A stretch of 13,976 nt of DNA from assembly GCA_016867615.1 (NCBI GenBank), contig VGJG01000011.1, positions 1 through 13,976 of the forward strand, in the 5' to 3' direction. Every line of letters starts with the position of its first letter. The stretch's first letter is position 1. The position numbers were made by a program, and so were the translations under genes. The notes under the pieces were generated by a model that saw only the letters and a program-made list of their open reading frames with translations, was not told where the DNA came from and made no database searches. Of the stretch, positions 1-7,522 are shown piece after piece. This DNA is from Candidatus Aminicenantota bacterium (GTDB taxonomy: Bacteria > Acidobacteriota > Aminicenantia > Aminicenantales > JAFGAV01).

Positions 1-975
1 CAGATACCTGACCTGTTCGATGCGGTGCTCGAGGTAGTCGGGCTCCAGGACCTCCTCCAGACCCCGGGCGATGGCCTCCAGGTCCCGGCCGGCCAGGCCG
101 CCGTAGGTGGGAAATCCCTCGCCGATGATGAGCGCTTCTTTCAAACGGTCGGCCAGACGCCCGTCGTTGAGGGCGATGAACCCCCCGATGTTGACCAGGG
201 CGTCTTTCTTGGCGCTCATCGTCGCCCCGTCGGCCAGGGAGAAGACCTCGCGGGCGATGGCGGCCGCAGACTTGCGGCCGTATCCCTTTTCCCTTTCCTG
301 GATGAAATGGGCGTTCTCCGCGAACCGGCAGGCGTCGAGGAAAAAGGGAATGCCGTATTTCCGGCAGACTCCGCGGACTCCTCGGATGTTCTCCAGGGAC
401 ACCGGCTGGCCGCCGCCGCTGTTGTTGGTGATGGTCAGCATGACCAGGGGGATGCGCTTTTTGCCGAGGCGCCTGACGGCTTGATCCAGGCGCGCGATGT
501 CCATGTTGCCCTTGAAGGGCAGGTCAACGTCCGGGTCGTAGGCCTCGCGGACGGCCAGGTCGAGCGCCTCGGCGCCCAAGACCTCGACGTTGGCCCGGGT
601 GGTGTCGAAGTGGATGTTGCTCGGGACCGTGTCGCCCTTCCGGACGAGGGTCTGGAACAGGATCCTCTCCGCCGCGCGGCCCTGGTGGGTGGGGATGACA
701 TGCTTGAAGCCGAAGACTCTCCGGACGGTCTTTTCCAGGGTGAAAAAGCTCCGGGCGCCGGCATAGGATTCGTCCCCGACCATCATCCCCCCCCATTGCC
801 GGTCGCTCATGGCGGATGTCCCGGAATCGGTCAGGAGGTCGATGAACACCTTTTCAGCGGGGATGTTGAAGACGTTGAAGCCGGAGAGGAGGAGGGCCGC
901 CTCGCGCTCCCGGCGCGGCGCGCGGCGGATGCTCTCCACAACCTTGATGCGGTAGGGTTCCAGGGGCATGTTCAT
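1..975 (-). CDS. Tryptophanase / tyrosine phenol-lyase family PLP-dependent lyase (3' end outside window)
   Basis: This enzyme is a PLP-dependent beta-eliminating lyase that splits tryptophan or tyrosine into indole or phenol plus pyruvate and ammonia in the cytoplasm. The first 325 residues are visible and the frame runs off the left edge; family members are about 455-470 residues. Numbering is colinear with Citrobacter freundii tyrosine phenol-lyase as I recall it. Visible residues are Tyr71, Arg100 (THQGRA), Phe123, Asn185, Asp214 and Arg217 (LDACRFAEN), Ser254 and the Schiff-base Lys257 (SAKKD). The N-terminus MNMPLEPYRIK and the MSDRQW stretch resemble tyrosine phenol-lyase. Residue 124 is Asp, as in tryptophanase, where phenol-lyase has Thr. 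The other specificity residue, Arg381 in phenol-lyase, is off the window, so the substrate stays open. The start at 975 has AGGAGG 10 nt upstream and matches family N-termini; a second Met lies at 969. It follows the kinase gene by 18 nt. Confidence 0.93.
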   Translation of the reverse strand, partial: MNMPLEPYRIKVVESIRRAPRREREAALLLSGFNVFNIPAEKVFIDLLTDSGTSAMSDRQWGGMMVGDESYAGARSFFTLEKTVRRVFGFKHVIPTHQGRAAERILFQTLVRKGDTVPSNIHFDTTRANVEVLGAEALDLAVREAYDPDVDLPFKGNMDIARLDQAVRRLGKKRIPLVMLTITNNSGGGQPVSLENIRGVRGVCRKYGIPFFLDACRFAENAHFIQEREKGYGRKSAAAIAREVFSLADGATMSAKKDALVNIGGFIALNDGRLADRLKEALIIGEGFPTYGGLAGRDLEAIARGLEEVLEPDYLEHRIEQVRYL

Positions 976-993
976 GTCCAGCCGCCCTCCTTT

Positions 994-1893
994 TCAGAAC
1001 CGGACCAGCTTCTTGAAGACAAGGAGCCGTTCCTCGATTTCCTTCCTCTTGAGCCTCCTGAAGCGCTCCAGTCCGAAATCCTCGATGGCGAAGGAGGCCA
1101 TGACGCTTCCGAAGGCCGCCGCGCGCCGGATCGAGCGCCCGTCAACCCGGGACTCGCGGTCGAGGGAGCCGAGGAATCCGCCGGCGAAGCAGTCCCCCGC
1201 TCCGGTCGGGTCGGTGACGGCCTCGGTCGGGTTGGCCGGCAGCCCAAAGACCTGGTCCCGTCCGAGGACGAGGACGCCGTGCTCGCCCTTCTTGACGACC
1301 ACCCAGCGGGGGCCCTTTTCCAGGAGGGCCCGCCCGGCCCGGATGAGATTGACCTCCCCGGTCAGCATCTTTACCTCCTGGTCGTTGGCGAAGAATATGT
1401 CCACCCGGCGCAGGACCTCGAGCAGGGCCCGTCGCTTGGTCTTGATCCAGAGCTCGATCGTGTCCATGGCCACCAGCCGGGGATTCTTGGCCTGGTTGAG
1501 GATCTCCTCCTGGAGGTCGGGGTCGATGTTGGCCAGGAAGAGGATGTCCGCCCGGCGGTAGGACTCGGGCAGACGCGGACGAAAATCCTGGAAGACGTTC
1601 AGCTCCGTGCGGAGCGTGGTCCGGAGGTTGGGGTCCTCGCCGTAGCGCCCCTCCCAGAAGAAGGTCTTGCCGGGCTTGACCTCGACGCCCTTGAGGTCGA
1701 TCCCCCGCCGGCGGAAAAAACTCAGGGTCTCTTCCGGGAAATCCCTCCCCACGACCCCCACGACCTTGGGCCGGGTGAAAAAACTCGCGGCCAGGGCGCA
1801 GTACGACCCCGAGCCGCCCACGATCCGTTCCCTCCGCTCCCGGGGCGTCTCGATGCTGTCGAAGGCCAGGCTGCCGACGATGACCAGGCTCAT
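994..1893 (-). CDS. PfkB-family carbohydrate/nucleoside kinase
   Basis: This 299-residue protein is a ribokinase/PfkB-fold kinase that transfers ATP phosphate to a sugar or nucleoside hydroxyl. The N-terminal strand VIVGSLAFDSI is followed by the substrate-side GGSGS loop (26-30). An N-D-Q-E stretch (about 170-173) fits the family N-x-x-E magnesium motif. The signature DPTGAGD (228-234), with catalytic Asp234, is followed by CFAGGFLG. The length is normal for the family. The start at 1893 is chosen because ATGA overlaps the stop of the upstream phosphorylase, and homologous starts begin at the first beta strand; the open frame extends further upstream but lies inside the phosphorylase gene. 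Coupling to MTA phosphorylase suggests a role in nucleoside or methylthioribose metabolism, but the substrate cannot be read from the sequence. Adenosine kinase, ribokinase-like and orphan PfkB activities all remain possible. Confidence 0.93.
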   Translation of the reverse strand: MSLVIVGSLAFDSIETPRERRERIVGGSGSYCALAASFFTRPKVVGVVGRDFPEETLSFFRRRGIDLKGVEVKPGKTFFWEGRYGEDPNLRTTLRTELNVFQDFRPRLPESYRRADILFLANIDPDLQEEILNQAKNPRLVAMDTIELWIKTKRRALLEVLRRVDIFFANDQEVKMLTGEVNLIRAGRALLEKGPRWVVVKKGEHGVLVLGRDQVFGLPANPTEAVTDPTGAGDCFAGGFLGSLDRESRVDGRSIRRAAAFGSVMASFAIEDFGLERFRRLKRKEIEERLLVFKKLVRF

Positions 1894-2828
1894 GAGGGGC
1901 CGTCCTTTCCATTCTTGAGATATTTCCCGATGAGCGGCATGAGCATGCGGCGCGTCGCGGCCGGCATGAGACGCCGGTCGGTGACGATGCTGCTCTTGAG
2001 GGCCTCGCCGCAGTCGCATCGGCTCCGCTCCCGGGGGGCGATGACCGGCAGGGCCGCCCGGATGACCGCCCGGGCGTTGTGGACGTTGGCTTTGAGGTTC
2101 TCCAGGATCATCTCCACGGACACCGGCCCTTCCTCCTCGTGCCAGACGTCGTAGTCCGTGACAAGGTTCATCGTGGCGTAGCAGATCTCGGCCTCGCGCG
2201 CCAGGCGGGCTTCCGTGGCCGAGGTCATGCCGATGATGTCGCAGCCCCAGGAGCGGTAGATGCGCGACTCGGCCTTCGTGGAAAAGGCCGGCCCCTCCAT
2301 GTTGAGGTACGTGCCTCGGGGATGGACCGGCAGGCCGAGCGTCCGGCCCGCCTCGAAGAGCGTCCCGGCCAGGTCTCCGCAGACGGGATGGGCCAGCCCG
2401 ACGTGGGCCGTCACGCCCAGGCCGAAGAACGTGGAGGGGCGGCGCGCACGGTCGAAAAACTGGTCGGCGAAGACGATGTCCCGGGGGCGGATGTCTTCCC
2501 GGAGCGAGCCGCAGGAATTGACGGACACGATCCTCTCCGCTCCCAGGAGCTTGAAGCCGAACACATTCGCCCGGAAGTTCACCTCGGTCGGCAGATGGCG
2601 GTGGCCGCGGCCGTGGCGGCTGAGAAAGGCCACGCGCCGGCCTTCCAGGCGGCCGACGACATAGGCGTCCGAGGGGTCGCCGAAGGGCGTCCTGATCCGG
2701 ACCTCGCGGTGGCCCTCCAACCCCTGCATGTCATAGAGGCCGGTGCCCCCCAGGATGCCGATTTCGACCTGCGGCAGGCGCGAGGTTTTGCGGGGAGCGT
2801 TCGCCGCCGACTTCCGCTTGGATGCCAT
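1890..2828 (-). CDS. mtnP: S-methyl-5'-thioadenosine phosphorylase
   Basis: This 312-residue enzyme phosphorolyses S-methyl-5'-thioadenosine, the by-product of polyamine and related SAM reactions, to adenine and 5-methylthioribose-1-phosphate. Visible motifs are the phosphate loop ILGGTG (25-30), RHGRGHRHLPTEVNFRAN (71-88), NMEGPAFSTKAES (176-188), MTSATEARLAREAEICY (201-217) and TDYDVWH (224-230). The DYD aspartates favour a 6-aminopurine base, which separates MTA phosphorylase from inosine/guanosine phosphorylases. A CDC motif near the C-terminus (271-273) resembles the CXC pair of thermostable archaeal homologues. I chose the ATG at 2828 because GGAGG lies 5 nt upstream; an ATG at 2840 would add four residues but lacks a ribosome binding site. 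The first 20 residues are basic and not part of the fold. It is the first gene of the minus-strand operon and overlaps the kinase start by 4 bp. Confidence 0.95.
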   Translation of the reverse strand: MASKRKSAANAPRKTSRLPQVEIGILGGTGLYDMQGLEGHREVRIRTPFGDPSDAYVVGRLEGRRVAFLSRHGRGHRHLPTEVNFRANVFGFKLLGAERIVSVNSCGSLREDIRPRDIVFADQFFDRARRPSTFFGLGVTAHVGLAHPVCGDLAGTLFEAGRTLGLPVHPRGTYLNMEGPAFSTKAESRIYRSWGCDIIGMTSATEARLAREAEICYATMNLVTDYDVWHEEEGPVSVEMILENLKANVHNARAVIRAALPVIAPRERSRCDCGEALKSSIVTDRRLMPAATRRMLMPLIGKYLKNGKDGPS

Positions 2829-2875
2829 TCCGTCCTCCATTCACGGGATTTCGAGCCTCTCCGGCAAGAAAGAGT

Positions 2876-2904
2876 ATGATACGGTGCGCCCTGCGAAAAT
2901 ACAA
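2876..2904 (-). promoter_or_regulatory. Candidate sigma-70-type promoter for the MTA phosphorylase operon
   Basis: On the minus strand TTGTAT (2904-2899) is followed after exactly 17 nt by TATCAT (2881-2876), a 5/6 match to the -10 consensus. The -35 matches only its TTG half. Transcription would begin near 2869, giving a leader of about 40 nt with GGAGG in place. I see no SAM-type or other riboswitch fold in that short leader. This is a consensus match by eye only. Confidence 0.45.
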
Positions 2905-2952
2905 GATACCGGCTCTATTCCAAATTGAATGGGTCAGCCGGCCGGATGTCCC

Positions 2953-2981
2953 TTGAACTCAAGGCTGAAAGCGGGAATAAT
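2953..2981 (+). promoter_or_regulatory. Candidate sigma-70-type promoter for the SIR2-larC-folE-metG operon
   Basis: TTGAAC (2953-2958), a 17-nt spacer and AATAAT (2976-2981) give good -35 and -10 matches just upstream of the SIR2 start. The predicted transcript start near 2988 would leave only about 12 nt before the ATG at 3000, and the GAGG at 2984-2987 would then fall outside the message. Either initiation is near-leaderless, or this match is accidental and the true promoter lies further upstream in the divergent spacer. Confidence 0.33.
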
Positions 2982-2999
2982 GTGAGGCAGCCTGAAATC

Positions 3000-3752
3000 A
3001 TGGACGAAAACAAGATCGACGAACTCGCCGACGTGCTCGGCTCCACGAGCCGGGTGGCGGTCCTGACCGGCGCCGGGATCTCCGCCGAGTCGGGCATTCC
3101 GACCTTCCGGGGCTCTCAGGGGCTGTGGAGGCAATTCCGCGCCGAGGAGCTGGCGACGCCCGAGGCCTTTGAACGTGACCCCAAACTGGTCTGGGAATGG
3201 TACGACTGGCGGCGCAAGCTCATCGGAGAGGCCGAGCCCAACGCAGGCCACCGGACCCTGTCCGCCTGGCAGAGGAGGTTCCCCTCCCTGAGCCTGATCA
3301 CCCAGAACATCGACGGCCTGCACGAGCTCGCCGGCTCCCGCGATCCGCTCGAGCTCCACGGAAACATATGGAAAACCCGCTGCCTGAGGGACGGCACGGT
3401 CCGGGAAAACCGCGACGTTCCCCTGTCCGAAGTGCCCCCCCGCTGCCCGGACTGCGGGGAATGGCTCCGGCCCCATGTCGTCTGGTTCGGAGAGCCTCTC
3501 GACTCCCGCGTCCTGGACGAGGCGTTTCGCTTGTGCTCTTCCTGCCAGGTCATGTTCGTGATCGGCACCTCGGCCGTGGTCCATCCGGCCGCCGCCCTGC
3601 CGCTGGCCGCCGCCGAAGCGGGGGCCGTGCTCGTCGAGGTCAACCCGGAGCCGACCCCCCTGACCCGGGCCGCCGATTTCAGCTTCCGGGCCCAGTCGGG
3701 CGGGCTGCTGCCCCTCCTCGACCGGAAGCTCGGGACCCGGCGCGCTCCATGA
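3000..3752 (+). CDS. SIR2-family NAD-dependent protein deacylase (class III-like)
   Basis: This 250-residue sirtuin removes acyl groups from lysines using NAD+, yielding nicotinamide and O-acyl-ADP-ribose. Visible features are the NAD-binding LTGAGISAESGIPTFRG (22-38), TQNIDGLH (101-108), the catalytic His120 in LELHGN, VVWFGE (160-165) and the VIGTSAVVHPA NAD-loop (187-197). The stretch WEWYDWRR puts Tyr68 and Arg71 in the Y-x-x-R arrangement that in SIRT5 and E. coli CobB binds succinyl or malonyl lysine, so desuccinylase activity is plausible. The zinc knuckle is atypical: Cys128, Cys149 and Cys152 are present, but the second position of the first pair is Asp131. The start at 3000 is preferred because the fold begins about 20 residues later, as in short CobB. 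Upstream in-frame starts (TTG 2925, ATG 2946) lack ribosome binding sites. It is first in a four-gene operon; its stop overlaps an alternative larC ATG. Confidence 0.93.
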   Translation: MDENKIDELADVLGSTSRVAVLTGAGISAESGIPTFRGSQGLWRQFRAEELATPEAFERDPKLVWEWYDWRRKLIGEAEPNAGHRTLSAWQRRFPSLSLITQNIDGLHELAGSRDPLELHGNIWKTRCLRDGTVRENRDVPLSEVPPRCPDCGEWLRPHVVWFGEPLDSRVLDEAFRLCSSCQVMFVIGTSAVVHPAAALPLAAAEAGAVLVEVNPEPTPLTRAADFSFRAQSGGLLPLLDRKLGTRRAP

Positions 3753-3769
3753 CCAAGGAGAATTCCCCT

Positions 3770-4960
3770 ATGAAGTACCTCTACCTCGACGGGTCGGCCG
3801 GCCTGAGCGGCGACATGCTCCTGGGAGCCCTCCTTGACCTGGGAGTCTCCCCCGCCGCTTTTAAAAAAGACATGGCCCGGCTCAAGCTTCCGGTCACGAT
3901 CCGTGTCCGGCGGGTCCGGCGCGGCGCTCTGAACGGAATGAAGGTCGACGTCGCCATCCGGGGCAAGGGCTCGCCCGCCCGGCGCTTCGAGGACATCGCC
4001 GCCCTGGTCAAGAGAAGCGGCTTTCCGGCTCCGATCCGGGACCGGGCGCTTTCGGTCTTCAATGCCCTGTTCAAGGCCGAGGCCAAGGTGCACGGACGCG
4101 CCTTCAAGGACGCCCATCTCCACGAGGCCGGAGCCGACGACGCACTCGTGGACATCGTGGGCGCCTGCCATCTTCTGGACATCCTGGACATCGGCAGGAT
4201 CTGCTCCTCCCCGCTCAACGTGGGTTCGGGCTGGATCAGGACCTCGCACGGCGTCCTGCCCGTCCCCCCGCCCGCGGTGGCCGAGCTTCTCAAGGGCGCT
4301 CCCATCTATTCGGCCTGGGCCGAGGCCGAGCTCGTGACGCCCACCGGAGCCGCCCTGATCGTCGCGCTGGCCGATTCCTTTACCGCCCTCCCCGAGCTGT
4401 GCTATGAGCGGATCGGCTACGGCGCCGGAGCGAGGGACCTGCCCGGTTTCTCCAACATACTAAGGGTTTTTTACGGCCGCGGGGAGGCGCTCCGTCCCTC
4501 GAAACGTCTGTTCGTCATCGAGGCCAACATCGATGATTCCAGCCCCCAGGTCCTGGCCGCCTTCCTGGATACGGCGCTGGAGATGGGCGCCCTGGACGCG
4601 TCCCTTTCGCCGATCGTGATGAAGAAGGGGCGCCTGGCGAGCAAATTGACCCTCCTGGCCGAGGCTGGTAAAATAGACGACCTTATCGCCGGGGTGTTCC
4701 GGGAGACGACCTCGATCGGCGTCCGCTATTTCCCCGTGGAAAGACGGGTATTGGACCGCGCCCGGGAACGGGTGCGGGCCGCGGGCGGAACGGTCGCGGT
4801 CAAGGTCTCCCGGCTCCAGGGCCGGGTGGTGACCGCCCAGCCCGAATACTCCGACTGCCTGAGGGCCGCCCGGAAGTCGGGACTCCCCCTGAGAGAAGTC
4901 CAAAGGCAGGCGGTCGAGGCGTACCGGCGGGGGAAGAAAAAGGACGAAGAAAAAAAATGA
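3770..4960 (+). CDS. larC: LarC, nickel-pincer cofactor biosynthesis (pyridinium-dithiocarboxylate nickel insertion)
   Basis: This protein belongs to the LarC/DUF111 family. LarC is the CTP-dependent cyclometallase that inserts nickel into pyridinium-3,5-bisthiocarboxylate mononucleotide, the last step in making the cofactor of lactate racemase and related LarA enzymes. Supporting stretches are [21 protein letters not shown] (5-25), [16 protein letters not shown] (116-131), [11 protein letters not shown] (187-197), the [14 protein letters not shown] region (216-229), [11 protein letters not shown] (250-260), PIVMKKGR (281-288) and RETTSIGVR (311-319). At 396 residues it covers both halves in one frame, unlike Lactobacillus plantarum, where larC1/larC2 need a frameshift. 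The start at 3770 has AAGGAG 9 nt upstream and gives the family N-terminus; an ATG at 3749 overlaps the SIR2 stop and would add seven residues. The tail is lysine/glutamate-rich and ends in an A8 run overlapping the folE start. No larA, larB or larE lies in the window. Confidence 0.94.
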   Translation: MKYLYLDGSAGLSGDMLLGALLDLGVSPAAFKKDMARLKLPVTIRVRRVRRGALNGMKVDVAIRGKGSPARRFEDIAALVKRSGFPAPIRDRALSVFNALFKAEAKVHGRAFKDAHLHEAGADDALVDIVGACHLLDILDIGRICSSPLNVGSGWIRTSHGVLPVPPPAVAELLKGAPIYSAWAEAELVTPTGAALIVALADSFTALPELCYERIGYGAGARDLPGFSNILRVFYGRGEALRPSKRLFVIEANIDDSSPQVLAAFLDTALEMGALDASLSPIVMKKGRLASKLTLLAEAGKIDDLIAGVFRETTSIGVRYFPVERRVLDRARERVRAAGGTVAVKVSRLQGRVVTAQPEYSDCLRAARKSGLPLREVQRQAVEAYRRGKKKDEEKK

Positions 4961-5556
4961 GTCCCGCCAAGCGGACCGACCTCAAGAAAGTCGAGAGAGG
5001 GGTCCGCCTCATCCTGGCTGGAGTTGGCGAGGACGTCCGGAGGGCCGGGATCCGGGCCACGCCCCAGCGGGTGGCCAGGATGTTCAACGAGATCCTGGGC
5101 GGCCGCCATGAGAACCCGGCCCGCCACCTGACGGTCATCCACAGCGAGAAGCACGACGAAATGGTGCTCATCAAAGACATCCCCCTCTACTCGATGTGCG
5201 AGCACCACCTCCTGCCCTTCGCCGGCGTGGCCCACGTGGCCTACATCCCCAAGGGCGGCCGGATCGTGGGTCTGAGCAAGATCGCCCGGGTGGTGGACAC
5301 CCTGGCCCGGAGGCTGCAGGTCCAGGAGCGCCTGACCAAGCAGGTGGCCGACCTGATCATGGACCGTCTCCAGCCCCTGGGGGTGATGGTCATCATCGAG
5401 GCCGAGCACATGTGCATGTCCATGCGGGGCGCCAAGAAGCCCAAGTCGCTGACGGTGACGTCAGCCGTCCGCGGCTCCTTCCGCGCCTCGAGCGTCACCC
5501 GCACCGAGGCCATCGCTCTCATCCGAGGAGGGACGGGCAGTGTCCGGAACATCTAA
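4957..5556 (+). CDS. folE: GTP cyclohydrolase I (FolE type)
   Basis: This 199-residue enzyme converts GTP to 7,8-dihydroneopterin triphosphate, the first step toward tetrahydrofolate and also used for queuosine precursors. It forms a zinc-dependent toroidal oligomer in the cytoplasm. Zinc ligands are visible as Cys81 and His84 in [10 protein letters not shown] and Cys153 in [11 protein letters not shown]. The active-site segment [24 protein letters not shown] (104-127) is intact, as is the substrate-binding [11 protein letters not shown] (33-43). Length and domain order are those of ordinary FolE1. The ATG overlaps the larC stop by 4 bp (ATGA) and has only a weak purine-rich upstream sequence, AAGGA about 12 nt away, so translation is probably coupled to larC. 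Its 3' end overlaps metG by 17 bp. Confidence 0.96.
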   Translation: MSPAKRTDLKKVERGVRLILAGVGEDVRRAGIRATPQRVARMFNEILGGRHENPARHLTVIHSEKHDEMVLIKDIPLYSMCEHHLLPFAGVAHVAYIPKGGRIVGLSKIARVVDTLARRLQVQERLTKQVADLIMDRLQPLGVMVIIEAEHMCMSMRGAKKPKSLTVTSAVRGSFRASSVTRTEAIALIRGGTGSVRNI

Positions 5557-7474
5557 GCCGACGTTCTATGTCACCACGCCCATCTACTACGTCAACGACG
5601 TGCCCCATATCGGACACGCCTACACGACGATCATCGCCGATGTCCTGGCCCGGGCCCGGAAGCTTGCCGGTCGCGACGTCTTCTTCCTGACCGGCACGGA
5701 CGAGCACGGACAGAAGGTCCAGAAGGCCGCCGCCGAGCGGGGCTTGACCCCCCGGGAACTCGCCGACCGGGTCGTGGTCCGCTTCCAGGACCTGTGGCGC
5801 GCCCTGGAAATCGAGCCCGATTTCTTCATCCGGACGACGATGCCCGCCCACGAGCGCGGCGTGCAGAAAATCTTCAAGAAGCTCAAGGATCAGGGCGACA
5901 TTTACAAGGGCACCTACCGGGGCTGGTACTGCGTCTCGGACGAATGCTATCTGTCCGACGACGTGCCCGAGGAGAGCGACCGGACCAAGGTCTGCCCCGA
6001 CTGCGGCAAGGCGGCCCATCCGCTCTCAGAGGAGTGCTACTACTTCCGTCTCTCGGCCTACCGGGAGCGCCTGCTCGATTTCTACGACAGCCGCCCCGAC
6101 TTCGTCCGGCCGGAGAGCCGGATGAACGAGGTCGTGAGCTTCGTCCGAAGGGGGCTCAAAGACCTGGGCATCACCCGGACGACGGTCTCCTGGGGCATCC
6201 CCTTCCCCGACGACCCGAAGCACACGATCTACGTCTGGTTCGACGCTCTGCACAACTACCTGACCGGCGTCGGCTACGACGGCGACCCGGACCTCTTCCG
6301 GAAGTACTGGCCGGCCGACATCCAGCTCATCGGCAAGGACATCCTCCGCTTCCACGCCGTCTTCTGGCCGGCGTTCCTCATGGCCGCCGGTTTCGAGCTT
6401 CCTCGCTGCGTCTTCAGCCACGGCTGGTGGATGATGGGCGGGGCCAAGATGTCCAAGTCCCGGCGCAACGTCTTCGACGTCAACCTCATCCTCAAGCTGT
6501 TCGGGCCCGACCCGCTGCGCTATTTCCTCATGAGGGAGATCCCCATCGGTCTGGACGGGAACTACTCCGACGAATCCTTCCTCCACCGGGTGAACTCCGA
6601 CCTGGCCAACGACCTGGGCAACCTCGTCCAGCGGACGCTCACCCTGGTCCGGAAGTCGTTCGGCGGCCTTCTGCCCGCGCCCGGCCCGGAGAACGAGGCG
6701 GATTCGGGACTGCGCGCCGCGTTCGTCGCGCTCAAGGAGCGCGTGACCTCGCTCTACGACGACGTCGCCCTCACCCGGGCTCTGGAGGACATCTGGGCCT
6801 ACATCTTCCTGGTCAACAAATACCTGGCCGACGAGGAGCCGTGGAAGATGGCCGGCGACCCGTCCCGGGAAAAGCGGCTGGCGCGGGTGCTCCTTCAGGC
6901 CGCGTCGGCCGTGCGCGGCGTCAGCCATCTCCTTTTTCCGGTCATGCCCGGTTCGGCGCGCAAGGTCTGGGCCTGGCTGGGCGAGAAGAAGCGGCCCGAG
7001 GAGGTTCTCTTCCGGGACCTGGAATTCGTCGGGCTCGAGCCGGGGCGGCGGGTCGGGGAGCCGACGCCCCTCTTCCCCCGCGTGGCGCTCAAGGATTTTC
7101 TGGCGGCTATGGCCGAACCCGCGCCGGAAACGGCCAAGGAGGACTCTATGGAACAGGTCGGCTACGAAGAATTCAAGAAGATGGACCTCAGGGTGGCCCT
7201 CGTTCTCAAGGCCGAGCGCGTCCCCAACACCGATAAGCTGCTCAAGCTCGAAGTGGACGTCGGCTCGGAGACCCGGACTCTGGTGGCCGGGGTGGGCGAC
7301 GTCTATTCGCCCGAGGACTTGGCCGGAAAGAGGCTGGCGGTCATCGTCAACCTCAAGCCGGCGGTCATCCGCGGCGTCGAATCCCGGGGCATGATCCTGG
7401 CCGCCGAGTGGCAGGGCAAGGCCAAGATCGCCTTTTACGACGACGACGTTCCCGCCGGCTCGCGAATCAAATAG
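5540..7474 (+). CDS. metG: Methionyl-tRNA synthetase with fused C-terminal tRNA-binding domain
   Basis: This 644-residue class I synthetase charges tRNA-Met with methionine using ATP. The HIGH signature (residues 23-26), TGTDEHGQK (51-59), the zinc-knuckle insertion near 130-165 and KMSKS (303-307) are all present. The knuckle is irregular: Cys131, Asp134, Cys136, then CPDC 152-155, so one canonical CXXC may be CX2D or CX4C. An anticodon-binding helical domain follows (about 345-490). After a linker, residues about 537-644 form a Trbp111/EMAP-II-like OB-fold tRNA-binding domain with [35 protein letters not shown] and a conserved C-terminus. The start is GTG at 5540, supported by GAGGAGGGA about 7 nt upstream within folE; the only nearby ATG is out of frame. 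It ends the four-gene operon and converges on the M16 genes with a 48-nt spacer. Confidence 0.97.
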   Translation: MSGTSKPTFYVTTPIYYVNDVPHIGHAYTTIIADVLARARKLAGRDVFFLTGTDEHGQKVQKAAAERGLTPRELADRVVVRFQDLWRALEIEPDFFIRTTMPAHERGVQKIFKKLKDQGDIYKGTYRGWYCVSDECYLSDDVPEESDRTKVCPDCGKAAHPLSEECYYFRLSAYRERLLDFYDSRPDFVRPESRMNEVVSFVRRGLKDLGITRTTVSWGIPFPDDPKHTIYVWFDALHNYLTGVGYDGDPDLFRKYWPADIQLIGKDILRFHAVFWPAFLMAAGFELPRCVFSHGWWMMGGAKMSKSRRNVFDVNLILKLFGPDPLRYFLMREIPIGLDGNYSDESFLHRVNSDLANDLGNLVQRTLTLVRKSFGGLLPAPGPENEADSGLRAAFVALKERVTSLYDDVALTRALEDIWAYIFLVNKYLADEEPWKMAGDPSREKRLARVLLQAASAVRGVSHLLFPVMPGSARKVWAWLGEKKRPEEVLFRDLEFVGLEPGRRVGEPTPLFPRVALKDFLAAMAEPAPETAKEDSMEQVGYEEFKKMDLRVALVLKAERVPNTDKLLKLEVDVGSETRTLVAGVGDVYSPEDLAGKRLAVIVNLKPAVIRGVESRGMILAAEWQGKAKIAFYDDDVPAGSRIK

Positions 7475-7522
7475 GGCCGGTTCCCCTCAAACGCGCCGGC
7501 GGTTGTTCGTCTTTACGCACAC

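Noticed and set aside
787..794. C8 tract in the lyase gene (and a G8 at 11703-11710 in the hypothetical gene) as phase-variation sites.
   Set aside because: Both encode conserved or plausible residues in frame (Trp-Gly-Gly; Pro-Pro) in a GC-rich genome; neither gene is a typical phase-variable surface product.
25..2154. A 709-codon open frame on the plus strand across the lyase, kinase and phosphorylase genes.
   Set aside because: It is antisense to three recognisable genes, has low-complexity GC-driven composition and no family motifs; GC-rich third positions keep such frames open.
2925..2999. Longer SIR2 start at TTG 2925 or ATG 2946.
   Set aside because: No ribosome binding site, and the extra residues have no sirtuin-like sequence.
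7475..7522. Possible terminator hairpin (GCCGG...CCGGC) between metG and the M16 gene.
   Set aside because: Only 5-bp arms around a 15-nt loop and no T-run; not better than chance in this composition.
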